Part shown: piece after piece, positions 38,296 through 46,282 of the stretch
How positions within the stretch are numbered: position 1 is the stretch's first letter
Layout: every line of letters begins with the position of its first letter
Assembly (NCBI GenBank): GCA_040772045.1
Contig: JAXGYV010000009.1
Coordinates: 35,078-99,077 of the forward strand
Direction of reading: 5' to 3'
Length of the DNA: 64,000 nt
From: JAXGYV01 sp040772045
Lineage (GTDB): Bacteria > Actinomycetota > Thermoleophilia > UBA2241
The notes under the pieces: model-generated
Told to the model about the DNA's origin: nothing
Seen by the model: only the letters and a program-made list of their open reading frames with translations
Database searches by the model: none
Made by a program: the position numbers and the translations under genes

Positions 38296-39978
38296 CTAGA
38301 ACAGGCCGACGATGCGGCCGGTCTCGACGTCGATATCGACGTCCACGGCCGCAGGGCGCTTCGGTAGGCCGGGCATGGTGCGCATCTCGCCGAGCAGCGG
38401 ATATAGGTAACCCGCTCCCGTCGCGGGACGGATATCGCGGATTGGGACCCGAAAGCCAGTTGGACGCCCCTTGATCGCGGGATCGTGGGACAAGGAGAGG
38501 TGCGTCTTGGCCATGCAGATGGGCAGTTTGTCTAGGCCCTGTTCGGTGAACAGGCGGATCTTCTCCTCGGCTGCCGGCAGGAAATCCACGCCATCGGCCC
38601 CGTAGATCTTGGTCGCGATGGTCTCGATCTTCTCCTTGATCGGCGCATGCAGATCGTACAGGAAATGGAAGTCGCCGCCCTTGTCGGCCGCCGCACAGAT
38701 AACCTCGGCCGCCTCCATGCCCCCAGCGCCGCCCTTCGCATGTACCTCGATCGGGACAGCGTCTTCCGCGCCAGCGGCGCGCGCCCGCCGACGTACGATC
38801 TCGACCTCTGTGTCGCGATCGAACTCGAAGCGATTGATAGTAACCACGACCGGCAGACCGAAGAGCTTCATGTTCTCGATCTGCTTCTCCAGGTTCTCGC
38901 AGCCCTGCTCCAGCGCGGCGTTGTTCTCTGCCTTGAGCAGCTCCTTGTCCGCCGGCAACCCACCGTGCATCTTCAGCGCCCGCATGGTACACGTGATGAC
39001 CACAGCGCTCGGTCGGAAGCCTCCGTAGCGACAGATGATGTGCATGAACTTCTCGGCACCCAAGTCGGCCGCGAAGCCGCTCTCGGTTACCACATAATCG
39101 CGCAGCTTCATCGCGACCTTGTCGGCGATGATGGAGTTATTGCCCTGCGCGATGTTGGCGAAGGGTCCCGCATGCACCAGGCACGGATTGCCCTCGAGCG
39201 TCTGCAGCAGGTTCGGCTTCAGCGCGTCTTTGAGCAGCACGGCCATGCTGCCGGCGGCTCCGATGTCTTCGGCCGTGAGCGGTTGGCCCTCGAAGCTATA
39301 GGCGAACGTGATGCGACCCAGACGCTCACGCAGATCCTTAAGGCTCGTCGCCAGACCGAGGATGGCCATCACTTCGCTGGCCACGGTGATGTCGTACCCG
39401 CTCTCTCGCGGCAGGCCGTTCAGACGGCCACCGAGCCCGACGATGATATGTCGCAGCGCGCGATCGTTGAGATCGACGACGCGATTCCACGATACGGTGA
39501 GCGGGTCGATACCCAGGGCGTTGCCGTGCATAATATGCGCGTCGATCATCGCCGCCAGGAGGTTATTGGCGGCGCCGACCGCATGGATATCTCCGGTGAA
39601 GTGAAGGTTGAGATCTTCCATGGGGACGAGCTGAGAGTAGCCACCGCCGGCCGCCCCGCCCTTGATGCCGAACACCGGGCCGAGCGACGGCTCGCGAAGC
39701 GCCAGCATAGCGCTCTTGCCCAGACGACACATCGCCTCGAAGACGCCGATGGCGGTGACCGTCTTGCCCTCGCCCAGCGGCGTTGGCGTAATGGCCGTTA
39801 CGTCGATGATCTTGCCGTCTGGCCTATCCGCCAGCCGTTCGAGCACGGCCGCGTGATCGATTTTCGCCTTGTACCGCCCGTAAAGCTCGATCTCTTCGTC
39901 CAGGAGGCCCGCCGCGGCGGCGATCTCCTGGATCGGCTTCAGGGTCGCCGCCTGAGCAATTTCGATGTCGGACTGCAA
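38296..39978 (-). CDS. fhs: Formate--tetrahydrofolate ligase
   Basis: ATP-dependent formation of 10-formyl-THF from formate (reversible), 560 residues, full length. TPTPLGEGKTVTAIG is the P-loop, followed by LREPSLGPVFGIKGGAAGGGYSQ, LNLHFTGDIHA and HAGPFANIAQGNNSIIAD. I place the start at TTG 39978 (LQSDIEIAQ) because AAGGAGG lies 5 bases before it; an in-frame ATG at 40014 would bury that site. First gene of fhs-fchA-folD-nuoE-nuoF/gltD, driven by a good promoter at 40045-40074. Stop is TAG. Confidence 0.96.
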   Translation of the reverse strand: MQSDIEIAQAATLKPIQEIAAAAGLLDEEIELYGRYKAKIDHAAVLERLADRPDGKIIDVTAITPTPLGEGKTVTAIGVFEAMCRLGKSAMLALREPSLGPVFGIKGGAAGGGYSQLVPMEDLNLHFTGDIHAVGAANNLLAAMIDAHIMHGNALGIDPLTVSWNRVVDLNDRALRHIIVGLGGRLNGLPRESGYDITVASEVMAILGLATSLKDLRERLGRITFAYSFEGQPLTAEDIGAAGSMAVLLKDALKPNLLQTLEGNPCLVHAGPFANIAQGNNSIIADKVAMKLRDYVVTESGFAADLGAEKFMHIICRYGGFRPSAVVITCTMRALKMHGGLPADKELLKAENNAALEQGCENLEKQIENMKLFGLPVVVTINRFEFDRDTEVEIVRRRARAAGAEDAVPIEVHAKGGAGGMEAAEVICAAADKGGDFHFLYDLHAPIKEKIETIATKIYGADGVDFLPAAEEKIRLFTEQGLDKLPICMAKTHLSLSHDPAIKGRPTGFRVPIRDIRPATGAGYLYPLLGEMRTMPGLPKRPAAVDVDIDVETGRIVGLF

Positions 39979-40044
39979 CGCTTCCTCCTTGCCAGCAGAC
40001 CTGGCGTGGTCCAACCATCAGCACCTGGGTTGCGTGAGTGACTG

Positions 40045-40074
40045 AGTCTACACAGGCCAAAAAAGGCCGGTCAA
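40045..40074 (-). promoter_or_regulatory. Promoter of the fhs operon
   Basis: Minus strand: TTGACC (40069-40074), 18-base spacer, TAGACT (40045-40050). The spacer holds an inverted repeat GGCC-TTTTTT-GGCC, which could bind a regulator. The leader would be about 60 bases. Confidence 0.6.
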
Positions 40075-40153
40075 CACGGAGCACGGGGGTCGTCGGCGGC
40101 CCGCGGCTCCGTACCGAACGGCCCTCCGGGCGACCGCGGACAAAAGTGCCGCG

Positions 40154-41377
40154 TCACGCCGAGCCGAACTGCGCGTACGCGGCCGCCTGAGCGGCCGCCA
40201 TGACCTCCGGCAGAGGCACCTGCCCGGACTGGGCGAGCGCGCGACAGTCCTCGTACTCCGGCGAAGCGGTCACCAGACGACCGTCCAAAAAACCGAGACG
40301 CATGTGCACGGTACCTCCGGGCACGGCTACCTTCTCACGCCGTTCGTCTAGGAGGAGGCGGTTCACGGGCAGAGCGCGCAGACCGAATGTTGTTGTCTCG
40401 CGAAAGAGGATGGCCGCTAGCCGCCGCGTATCCGAGGCACGCCCGAGCACGTGCACCACGTGCCCGAGCCGTCCTTTCTTCATCACGGCGGGCGTGAGCC
40501 ACACGTCCAGTGCTCCCGCTACTCGGAGCTGTTCTGCCGCATGAGCCAGCACCTCGGCCGAGGCGTCGTCAATGGTAGTCTCGAGCAGCTCCACCGCTTC
40601 GTCCTCGGCGCTCTGGAGACCCGCGGCCCGCGGACAGCAACTGCTCGATTCCCGCCATGGCTCCAGCCAAATCGCCCGTAGGACGTTCGGCCGAGCGGTG
40701 GTCTCCCGCTGACCCGCTCCTACTCCTACGGCCGCGATCCGACCGGTCGGGAACGGCCCCACCTCATCGACCAGCTCAGCGAACAAACCCGCTCCCGTGG
40801 GCGTCGTCAGCTCGCCCTCCTCGGGACCAGAACCCCCGGCGACCGGAAGGCCGCGCAGCAGCGCGAGGACCGCCGGCACCGGTACGACGAGCCCGCCGTG
40901 AGCCGTGGTCACCGTGCCACCACCGAGCCGGGGGGGGCAAGCGGCGACGCGCGCGGGCGAGAGCGCCTCGAGCAAGCAGGCCGCCGACACTAGATCGACC
41001 GCCGTGTCTAGGCCGGCGAGTTCGTGCAGGTGTGGCTTGCCCTGGCCATGGGACGCGCACTCGGCCGTCGCCATGCGCGCGGCCACGGCCGTCACACGTT
41101 CGACGACACCCGCGGGCAGTGACGACCGTCGTACCGCCTCCCTGAGCAGGTCGAACGACGCGAAGCCCGGCCGGTCTTCCACCACGACGCGACGTGCGAC
41201 GAAGCCGCCCCGCCGTACCGACTCCACCTGTACCGCCGCCGTATCGATGCCCAACGCGGTCAGACCGCCCCGCAGAATCGCTTCGCCATCGAGGCTCACG
41301 GCGTCGGCCAGGTCGACGAGGGATGCGACGAGCATGTCGCCAGAGATGCCTGACGAACAGTCCAGGAACAGGATCAT
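40154..41377 (-). CDS. larC: Pyridinium-3,5-bisthiocarboxylic acid mononucleotide nickel insertion protein (LarC)
   Basis: A 407-residue LarC (formerly DUF111) protein that inserts nickel into the pincer cofactor (NPN) used by lactate racemase-type enzymes. LFLDCSSGISGDMLVASLVD start, HLHELAGLDTAVDLVSA, TPTGAGL and ELLETTIDDASAEVL are typical. Here larC is a single open frame; in some lactobacilli it is read through a programmed frameshift. No larA, larB or larE is in view. The start is ATG 41377 with no Shine-Dalgarno; TAGAGT ends 6 bases upstream, which suggests a leaderless message. Confidence 0.92.
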   Translation of the reverse strand: MILFLDCSSGISGDMLVASLVDLADAVSLDGEAILRGGLTALGIDTAAVQVESVRRGGFVARRVVVEDRPGFASFDLLREAVRRSSLPAGVVERVTAVAARMATAECASHGQGKPHLHELAGLDTAVDLVSAACLLEALSPARVAACPPRLGGGTVTTAHGGLVVPVPAVLALLRGLPVAGGSGPEEGELTTPTGAGLFAELVDEVGPFPTGRIAAVGVGAGQRETTARPNVLRAIWLEPWRESSSCCPRAAGLQSAEDEAVELLETTIDDASAEVLAHAAEQLRVAGALDVWLTPAVMKKGRLGHVVHVLGRASDTRRLAAILFRETTTFGLRALPVNRLLLDERREKVAVPGGTVHMRLGFLDGRLVTASPEYEDCRALAQSGQVPLPEVMAAAQAAAYAQFGSA

Positions 41378-41383
41378 GGGGGT

Positions 41384-41389
41384 ACTCTA
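41384..41389 (-). promoter_or_regulatory. -10 box of leaderless larC
   Basis: TAGAGT on the minus strand ends exactly 6 bases before the larC ATG, with no Shine-Dalgarno. It shows the same spacing as the divergent glycosyltransferase gene. Confidence 0.5.
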
Positions 41390-41490
41390 CCATCCGCCAC
41401 GCTCACCCTCCATGCGGGTTCTCGCGACGAGATCCTCGGAAAGCCAGGTAACCATATGCACGATTTGGCCGACCACCGAGAAGAGACGGG

Positions 41491-41496
41491 TAGAAT
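41491..41496 (+). promoter_or_regulatory. -10 box of leaderless glycosyltransferase gene
   Basis: TAGAAT ends 6 bases before the ATG at 41503; no Shine-Dalgarno is present. TTGGCC lies 20 bases further upstream, too far for a normal -35. Confidence 0.5.
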
Positions 41497-41502
41497 AGTG
41501 TC

Positions 41503-42549
41503 ATGAGGATCGCGCAGATCGCTCCGCCATGGATTAGTGTGCCCCCTCATGGTTACGGCGGCATCGAGTGGGTCGTACAGCAACTCTGCGACGGGCTCGT
41601 CGCCCGCGGTCACGAGGTCGTCCTCTACGCGACCGGCGACTCGCGGACCGCCGCCGAATTGCGCTCGGTAATCCCCGCGCAAATCCCTCAGTACATGGGG
41701 CTCCCCACTTTCGAGGCCCAGCACAGCGGCTTCGCCCTGGCCGACATCCTCGCCGCCAAAGGGGATCGTGAGTTCGACGTGCTCCACGACCACTCGGGCG
41801 CCTTCGTGGTCGCCGCGGCAGCCCTGCTGGACCTGCCGCCGGTGCTGCACACGGTGCACAACTCCTTCAACGATAGCACGCGTAGCTTCTACAGCATGTA
41901 CGGTCAGACCGTCGCCTACAACGCCATCAGCGAGTACCAGCGTTCTGCCTCACCACCTAACATGAACTGGGTGGGTGTGGTACACAATGCAATCGACATC
42001 TCTCGCTGGCCGTTCCAGGCGACCAAGCAGGACTACCTCCTCGCCTTCGGGCGCATATGCGAGGATAAAGGGCTGCACTTGGCCGTGGAAGTCGCCCGCC
42101 GCACTGGCCGCCGGCTGCTCATGGCCGGCGTGCTCCAAGACCAGTACCGTTCGTACTTCACCACACGCATCCAACCCGAGCTCGACGATCAGATCGTATA
42201 TCTCGGCGAGGTAGCGGGCAGGCGGCGCTGGGAGCTGTTCGCCAATGCCGCCGCCTTCCTGTTCCCGATCGTGTGGCCAGAGCCATTCGGCCTCGTCATG
42301 ATCGAGGCGATGGCCACCGGCACCCCTGTGATCGCCTTGCGCAACGGCTCGGTGCCGGAGGTCGTCCAGGACGGTCAGACGGGGTTCGTGGTCGAAAACG
42401 TAGATGAGATGGTCGCCGCCGTCGCCCGCGTGACCGAGATAGACCCCGCCGCCTGCAGACGACACGTCGAAAGGAGGTTCCACATCGACCGTCTGCTCGA
42501 TCGGTACGAAGCCATCTACCGGCGCCTCGTAGCGACGCCGGCATCGTAG
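41503..42549 (+). CDS. Glycosyltransferase family 4 protein
   Basis: A 348-residue GT-B fold retaining glycosyltransferase. The N-terminal acceptor domain has IAPPWISVPPHGYGGIEWVV, and the C-terminal donor domain has LLAFGRICEDKGLHLAVEVA and FPIVWPEPFGLVMIEAMATGTPVIAL (the E-x7-E motif). Donor and acceptor are unknown. It faces two trehalose-type glycosyltransferase genes on the opposite strand, so a role in trehalose or another glucosyl osmolyte or envelope sugar is possible. Stop is TAG, 1 base before the end of the convergent otsA-like gene. Confidence 0.9.
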   Translation: MRIAQIAPPWISVPPHGYGGIEWVVQQLCDGLVARGHEVVLYATGDSRTAAELRSVIPAQIPQYMGLPTFEAQHSGFALADILAAKGDREFDVLHDHSGAFVVAAAALLDLPPVLHTVHNSFNDSTRSFYSMYGQTVAYNAISEYQRSASPPNMNWVGVVHNAIDISRWPFQATKQDYLLAFGRICEDKGLHLAVEVARRTGRRLLMAGVLQDQYRSYFTTRIQPELDDQIVYLGEVAGRRRWELFANAAAFLFPIVWPEPFGLVMIEAMATGTPVIALRNGSVPEVVQDGQTGFVVENVDEMVAAVARVTEIDPAACRRHVERRFHIDRLLDRYEAIYRRLVATPAS

Positions 42550-42550
42550 C

Positions 42551-44050
42551 TCATCGCTCTTCGCTCAGCTTGGCGTCTATGTCTGCCAACTGCGTGTCGA
42601 TCCAGCGCTCTACACTGTTGCGCTCAACGACCTCTCGGATACGACCTACGAGTGCATGGCTTTGGCTCGCGGGCATGGTGAGTGCTCGGTAGATCGCCTC
42701 TGCTTGCTCCTCGACGTCGAAGGGGTTCACCCCAATGACGGACGAGTGCAGCTCCTCGTACGCGCCCGTATTCTCGGAGAGGATCAGCACGCCGCCACGC
42801 TCATTGACGATCGCGCCTTCCTTGGCGACCAAGTTCATCCCGTCGAAGATCGCGTTCACGAACAGCGCGTCGTACTGCCGGTACGCGGCCAGCGTGGCGG
42901 GGAAGTTGTCCTGAATGCGCAGGTCGATGGGCATCCAGGAGGTGTTGCCATGGCGTGTGTTGATCTGTTCAACGGCACGTAACACGCGATCGCGATAGAG
43001 CACGTATTCCTCCACATCCTCGCGAGAGGGTTGTAGAAGAGCGAGGAACGTGACTCGGTCCTTGAACTCTGGGTGCAGTTCCAAGAAGCGATCGAAGGCG
43101 TGGAAGCCGCGCACGATGTTCTTCGATGGATCCAGGCGATCTACACGGACCAGCAAGTACTCGCGCCGCTGCTGCAGCAAGCTGCGTTCCTCGACCACGA
43201 CCCGCGCCGATGCGGCGGCAGTACGCAGCGTCGTGGGATCGATCGACACCGGGTACGCGCGCACCCAGACCCTCCGATCACCCACGGTCACTGTCCTATC
43301 GCGGTAGTCCACAGCTAGGTCGAGTACATCCGCGCATCCTTGCAGGAAGTTGCGCACGTACCGTGCCGTATGAAAGGCGACGATATCGTTGGCTAGCAGG
43401 CCGCGAAAGACCGCCGTACGCAAATCCCGCGGTAATACCCGCCAGGAGTCGGATTGTGGCCACGGAATGTGAACGAACTGCGTGAGGAAAGCCCCCGGCG
43501 CCGCCTTCCGCACGGACGGCGCCGTACAGTACAGGTGGTAGTCATGCAGCATCACAAGGGCGTCGTCGCCACCGCCGCCGATCTCGTCGGCCACCGCCGT
43601 CGCGAAGAGCTGGTTCATCGGCAGGTAGCCGAGTCGCCATGCGTCTAGCTCGTTCTGGTCGATCTCCGGATGCCAGGCGAGATCCCACAGGTGATGCTGC
43701 AGGAACCACAGGGTGGGATTGGCGATGACCGAGTAGTAGCGATGATAGGTCTCGGCATCGGCGGCGACGTAGCGCATGCGGTAGGACACGTCGTCGAGCT
43801 CAACGACTACCGCCTCGCCGGACGCCGCCAGACGTTCCTCCTCCGCGCTCTGCGCGGCCGCCACCCACGTACCCGGACGCTTGCGGAATAGCTCGGCGAG
43901 CACGCTCACCAGCCCTCCGAGACCGCGGGTCACCACGGGCTCACCGGCAGCATCGGCGTGGAACGACACCGGGCCCCGATTGGCGGCCACGATCAGACGC
44001 CGCCCAAGAGACGGTCTCAACGCACTCGAGCTGGTTTGCGCGACGGTCAT
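42551..44050 (-). CDS. otsA: Trehalose-6-phosphate synthase family (GT20)
   Basis: A 499-residue GT20 enzyme expected to join a nucleotide-glucose to glucose-6-phosphate. VAANRGPVSF with GLGGLVSVLAEL (donor loop), LMLHDYHL-like VMLHDYHLYC, FVHIPWPQSD, RVDRLDPSKNIVRGFHAFD and DGMNLVAKEGA are the standard blocks. No phosphatase (OtsB) domain is fused and none is next to it, so glucosylglycerol-phosphate-type chemistry is an alternative. AGGAGG directly precedes the ATG. It is 16 bases downstream of a TreT-like gene and probably co-transcribed. Confidence 0.88.
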   Translation of the reverse strand: MTVAQTSSSALRPSLGRRLIVAANRGPVSFHADAAGEPVVTRGLGGLVSVLAELFRKRPGTWVAAAQSAEEERLAASGEAVVVELDDVSYRMRYVAADAETYHRYYSVIANPTLWFLQHHLWDLAWHPEIDQNELDAWRLGYLPMNQLFATAVADEIGGGGDDALVMLHDYHLYCTAPSVRKAAPGAFLTQFVHIPWPQSDSWRVLPRDLRTAVFRGLLANDIVAFHTARYVRNFLQGCADVLDLAVDYRDRTVTVGDRRVWVRAYPVSIDPTTLRTAAASARVVVEERSLLQQRREYLLVRVDRLDPSKNIVRGFHAFDRFLELHPEFKDRVTFLALLQPSREDVEEYVLYRDRVLRAVEQINTRHGNTSWMPIDLRIQDNFPATLAAYRQYDALFVNAIFDGMNLVAKEGAIVNERGGVLILSENTGAYEELHSSVIGVNPFDVEEQAEAIYRALTMPASQSHALVGRIREVVERNSVERWIDTQLADIDAKLSEER

Positions 44051-44066
44051 ATCCCTCCTGGTCGGT

Positions 44067-45314
44067 TCAAGTCCTCTCTTGCTCGAGCTCCGTGAATAGG
44101 CGCAAGTAGTCTCGCAATAGCCGCGGCATGAGGAAATTGCGCCGCACGTGCTCCTTGCCCGTGAGCGCCATGTGCCGCGCCGATCCGGGGTCTTCCAAGA
44201 TCTGCAGACAGCGTTCTGCGCACTCCGCCACCGAGCGCACCAGGTAGCCGCTCACACCGTCTTCGATCTGCAGCGGTATGCCACCCACGGCGCCCCCCAC
44301 CGTAGGACGAGCCTTCCAGAGCGCCTCCGCCACGGTGAGCCCGAATCCCTCGCGTGTCGACTTCTGGACCACGACGTCCGCATGGCTCTGGAAGGCGTTG
44401 ATCTCTACACTACCCACGTTATCAAGGTTGGAGAGAATGAACACATCGCCGTCGCCGCCCGCGTAGCGGATCAACCGATCGAGATACTCCCAGCCCTCAG
44501 GATCGTCGGACGCCATGGAACCGATGAGCGCCAGCTGCACGTCCGGACGCGACTGCTTGATGATGCGATAGACGTCGACCACCCCGAGCGGATCCTTCCA
44601 CGGGTCAAATCGCGAAACTTGGAGGAGGAGCGGGCGATCCACGTCGATGCCGAACTGACGCACGATGTAGCGCGCGTCTTCGGCGGAGAGCTGCATGTTC
44701 TTCGGCGCCAACGGGTCGATGCAGGGCGCAATGAAGGACGTGGGCACACCCAACCCCTCCGGCACGTAGCTCGGCATCGTGTAGATCGCGCGGTCGTACT
44801 CCCGAATGAAGGGCATCAGGTAGTCGTAGAGCGCCACGGACGGCGTGGAGGTGTCGATATGGCACCGCCAGATCCAGTGAGGAGACACCGCCAACGGATC
44901 GGCGAGGAAGTGGCGGACAGCGAGCGGTTGCGGATCGTGAACCACAACGAAGTCGTAGGGTTTGCTCATCAGCATGGCGTTGGCGGTCGCGCAGTACTCG
45001 TACAGCTGCCGGTCCGCGTCCGTAAACGGTACATCCGCCCCCTGCAGGCCGTTGTGGAACGTTTTGGTCACGCCGAAGAACTGCGGCGGCACGTGGATTA
45101 CGTTCCACTCCGCCTGCAGACCCGCACTCGTCATGAGCGGCACGAGAGTGTAGAGGATCTCAGCCACGCCACCGCCAAACGAAGTAGCGTTGATGTGGAG
45201 CACTCGACGGCCACGCAGAGGCTCCGCGAGCCGCTCGATGTCTTCCACTAGCTCGGGGAGGAGAAGACTCCGATACTCGGCGATCTCCTTATGACCGACA
45301 TTGACGACACGCAC
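44067..45314 (-). CDS. treT: Trehalose synthase, glycosyltransferring (TreT-like GT4)
   Basis: A 415-residue GT4 enzyme resembling TreT, which makes trehalose from nucleotide-glucose and glucose in a reversible reaction. RVLHINATSFGGGVAEILYTLVPLM at the N-terminus and VVVQKSTREGFGLTVAEALWKARPTVGG in the donor domain are characteristic. The start is GTG 45314, with GGAGG 4 bases upstream. It is followed directly by the GT20 gene. Having both routes side by side suggests trehalose as an important solute or carbon store, though the true donors are not known. Confidence 0.85.
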   Translation of the reverse strand: MRVVNVGHKEIAEYRSLLLPELVEDIERLAEPLRGRRVLHINATSFGGGVAEILYTLVPLMTSAGLQAEWNVIHVPPQFFGVTKTFHNGLQGADVPFTDADRQLYEYCATANAMLMSKPYDFVVVHDPQPLAVRHFLADPLAVSPHWIWRCHIDTSTPSVALYDYLMPFIREYDRAIYTMPSYVPEGLGVPTSFIAPCIDPLAPKNMQLSAEDARYIVRQFGIDVDRPLLLQVSRFDPWKDPLGVVDVYRIIKQSRPDVQLALIGSMASDDPEGWEYLDRLIRYAGGDGDVFILSNLDNVGSVEINAFQSHADVVVQKSTREGFGLTVAEALWKARPTVGGAVGGIPLQIEDGVSGYLVRSVAECAERCLQILEDPGSARHMALTGKEHVRRNFLMPRLLRDYLRLFTELEQERT

Positions 45315-45412
45315 GTGGCCTCCATAGTTACGATAGCTGTGCTCTCCCCACCGACAGGGGCAATCGTGTCATCATAAGCCCGTGGGACCGCTCCTTGCCC
45401 CCGCATCCTTGG

Positions 45413-45418
45413 TAGACT
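45413..45418 (+). promoter_or_regulatory. -10 box of leaderless hydrolase gene
   Basis: TAGACT ends 6 bases before the ATG at 45425; no Shine-Dalgarno is seen. Same arrangement as the larC, GT4 and lipoprotein genes. Confidence 0.45.
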
Positions 45419-45424
45419 GAACCC

Positions 45425-46282
45425 ATGTCCACCTTCCCCCGAGCACGAGAGCTCACACTCCACTCGGGCACACTGCGCCTCGCAGCGCTCCTATTCCTGC
45501 CCGACGATACTCCCCATGGCGCCCTGCTCGTCTGCCACGGCGCGGGAAGTTGCAAGGAAAACCACGCCATCATGGCACGGCAAGCGGTCGCCAGAGGACT
45601 GGCCGCTCTGGTCTTCGACTTCCGCGGTCACGGACAGAGCGAGGGGATTATGGATGCGCACGCCGCCGACGACGTCGTTGCGGCCGCGCGTTCGCTGCTC
45701 GACGAGTCGGGAGCACCCTGGCTCGCCGCACGTGGATCCAGCCTCGGAGCCTTCTGGCTGCTGCACGCGGCACACGCGCACCCCAGCCTGTTCCGCTCCC
45801 TGGTGATCCTCTGTCCTGCCGACGAAGCTTCGCTGCTGCGCGGGCTCGACAGATTCGAGAGCCTAACTACAGACGCCGCTGAGCAGTTCACCGGACGGTT
45901 CGACGTCGCCGGGCTGCGCGCATTCTTGCAGACCGATCGCCTGTTGACCGTCGCGGCAGGCCAGCGCCGCGTGCTGGTGGCACACGCACGCGACGACACC
46001 GATGTGCCGTTCGCGACGAGCGAACGGCTGGCAAGCGCGCTCGCCCCACCCATGCGGCTCATTGCCCTCCCAAGTGGCGGCCACAAAGCACCTCAGCGAT
46101 CGGCAGACGTGGCGCGCGCAACGCTCGACTGGGTCATCAGCCAAGCCGTGGGCCTGCCGCTAGACCAGCGGCAAGAGACGGTGAGCCACCCCGCCAACAA
46201 GCAGCGCGACGCCGAGGATAGCGACCGCCAACAGGAACGTTGCCCGCCAGCCGATCTCACGACCCAGCACAGCGATCGTTGA
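45425..46282 (+). CDS. Alpha/beta hydrolase, tail overlaps feoB
   Basis: A 285-residue alpha/beta hydrolase-fold protein. LLVCHGAGSCKENH (oxyanion region), FDFRGHGQSEG, the nucleophile elbow ARGSSLGAFW (Ser), acid in AHARDDTDVPF and His in PSGGHKAPQ. The substrate is unknown; it looks like a dienelactone-hydrolase or thioesterase-type member. The last 41 codons run antisense to the end of feoB (46160-46282); that tail (QETVSHPANKQRD onward) is low in structure and may be a chance extension that lost an earlier stop. No signal peptide. Confidence 0.82.
   Translation: MSTFPRARELTLHSGTLRLAALLFLPDDTPHGALLVCHGAGSCKENHAIMARQAVARGLAALVFDFRGHGQSEGIMDAHAADDVVAAARSLLDESGAPWLAARGSSLGAFWLLHAAHAHPSLFRSLVILCPADEASLLRGLDRFESLTTDAAEQFTGRFDVAGLRAFLQTDRLLTVAAGQRRVLVAHARDDTDVPFATSERLASALAPPMRLIALPSGGHKAPQRSADVARATLDWVISQAVGLPLDQRQETVSHPANKQRDAEDSDRQQERCPPADLTTQHSDR

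Noticed and set aside
38192..38992. 800-base N-terminal extension of fchA
   Set aside because: It is a shifted frame within fhs, Arg/Gly-rich, and a good ribosome site marks ATG 38191 as the start.
38647..40041. 464-codon plus-strand open frame
   Set aside because: Antisense to fhs, which is a well-conserved enzyme; the plus frame shows no protein-like motif.
40154..41377. Programmed frameshift in larC
   Set aside because: The gene is one uninterrupted frame with both LarC halves, so no frameshift is needed.
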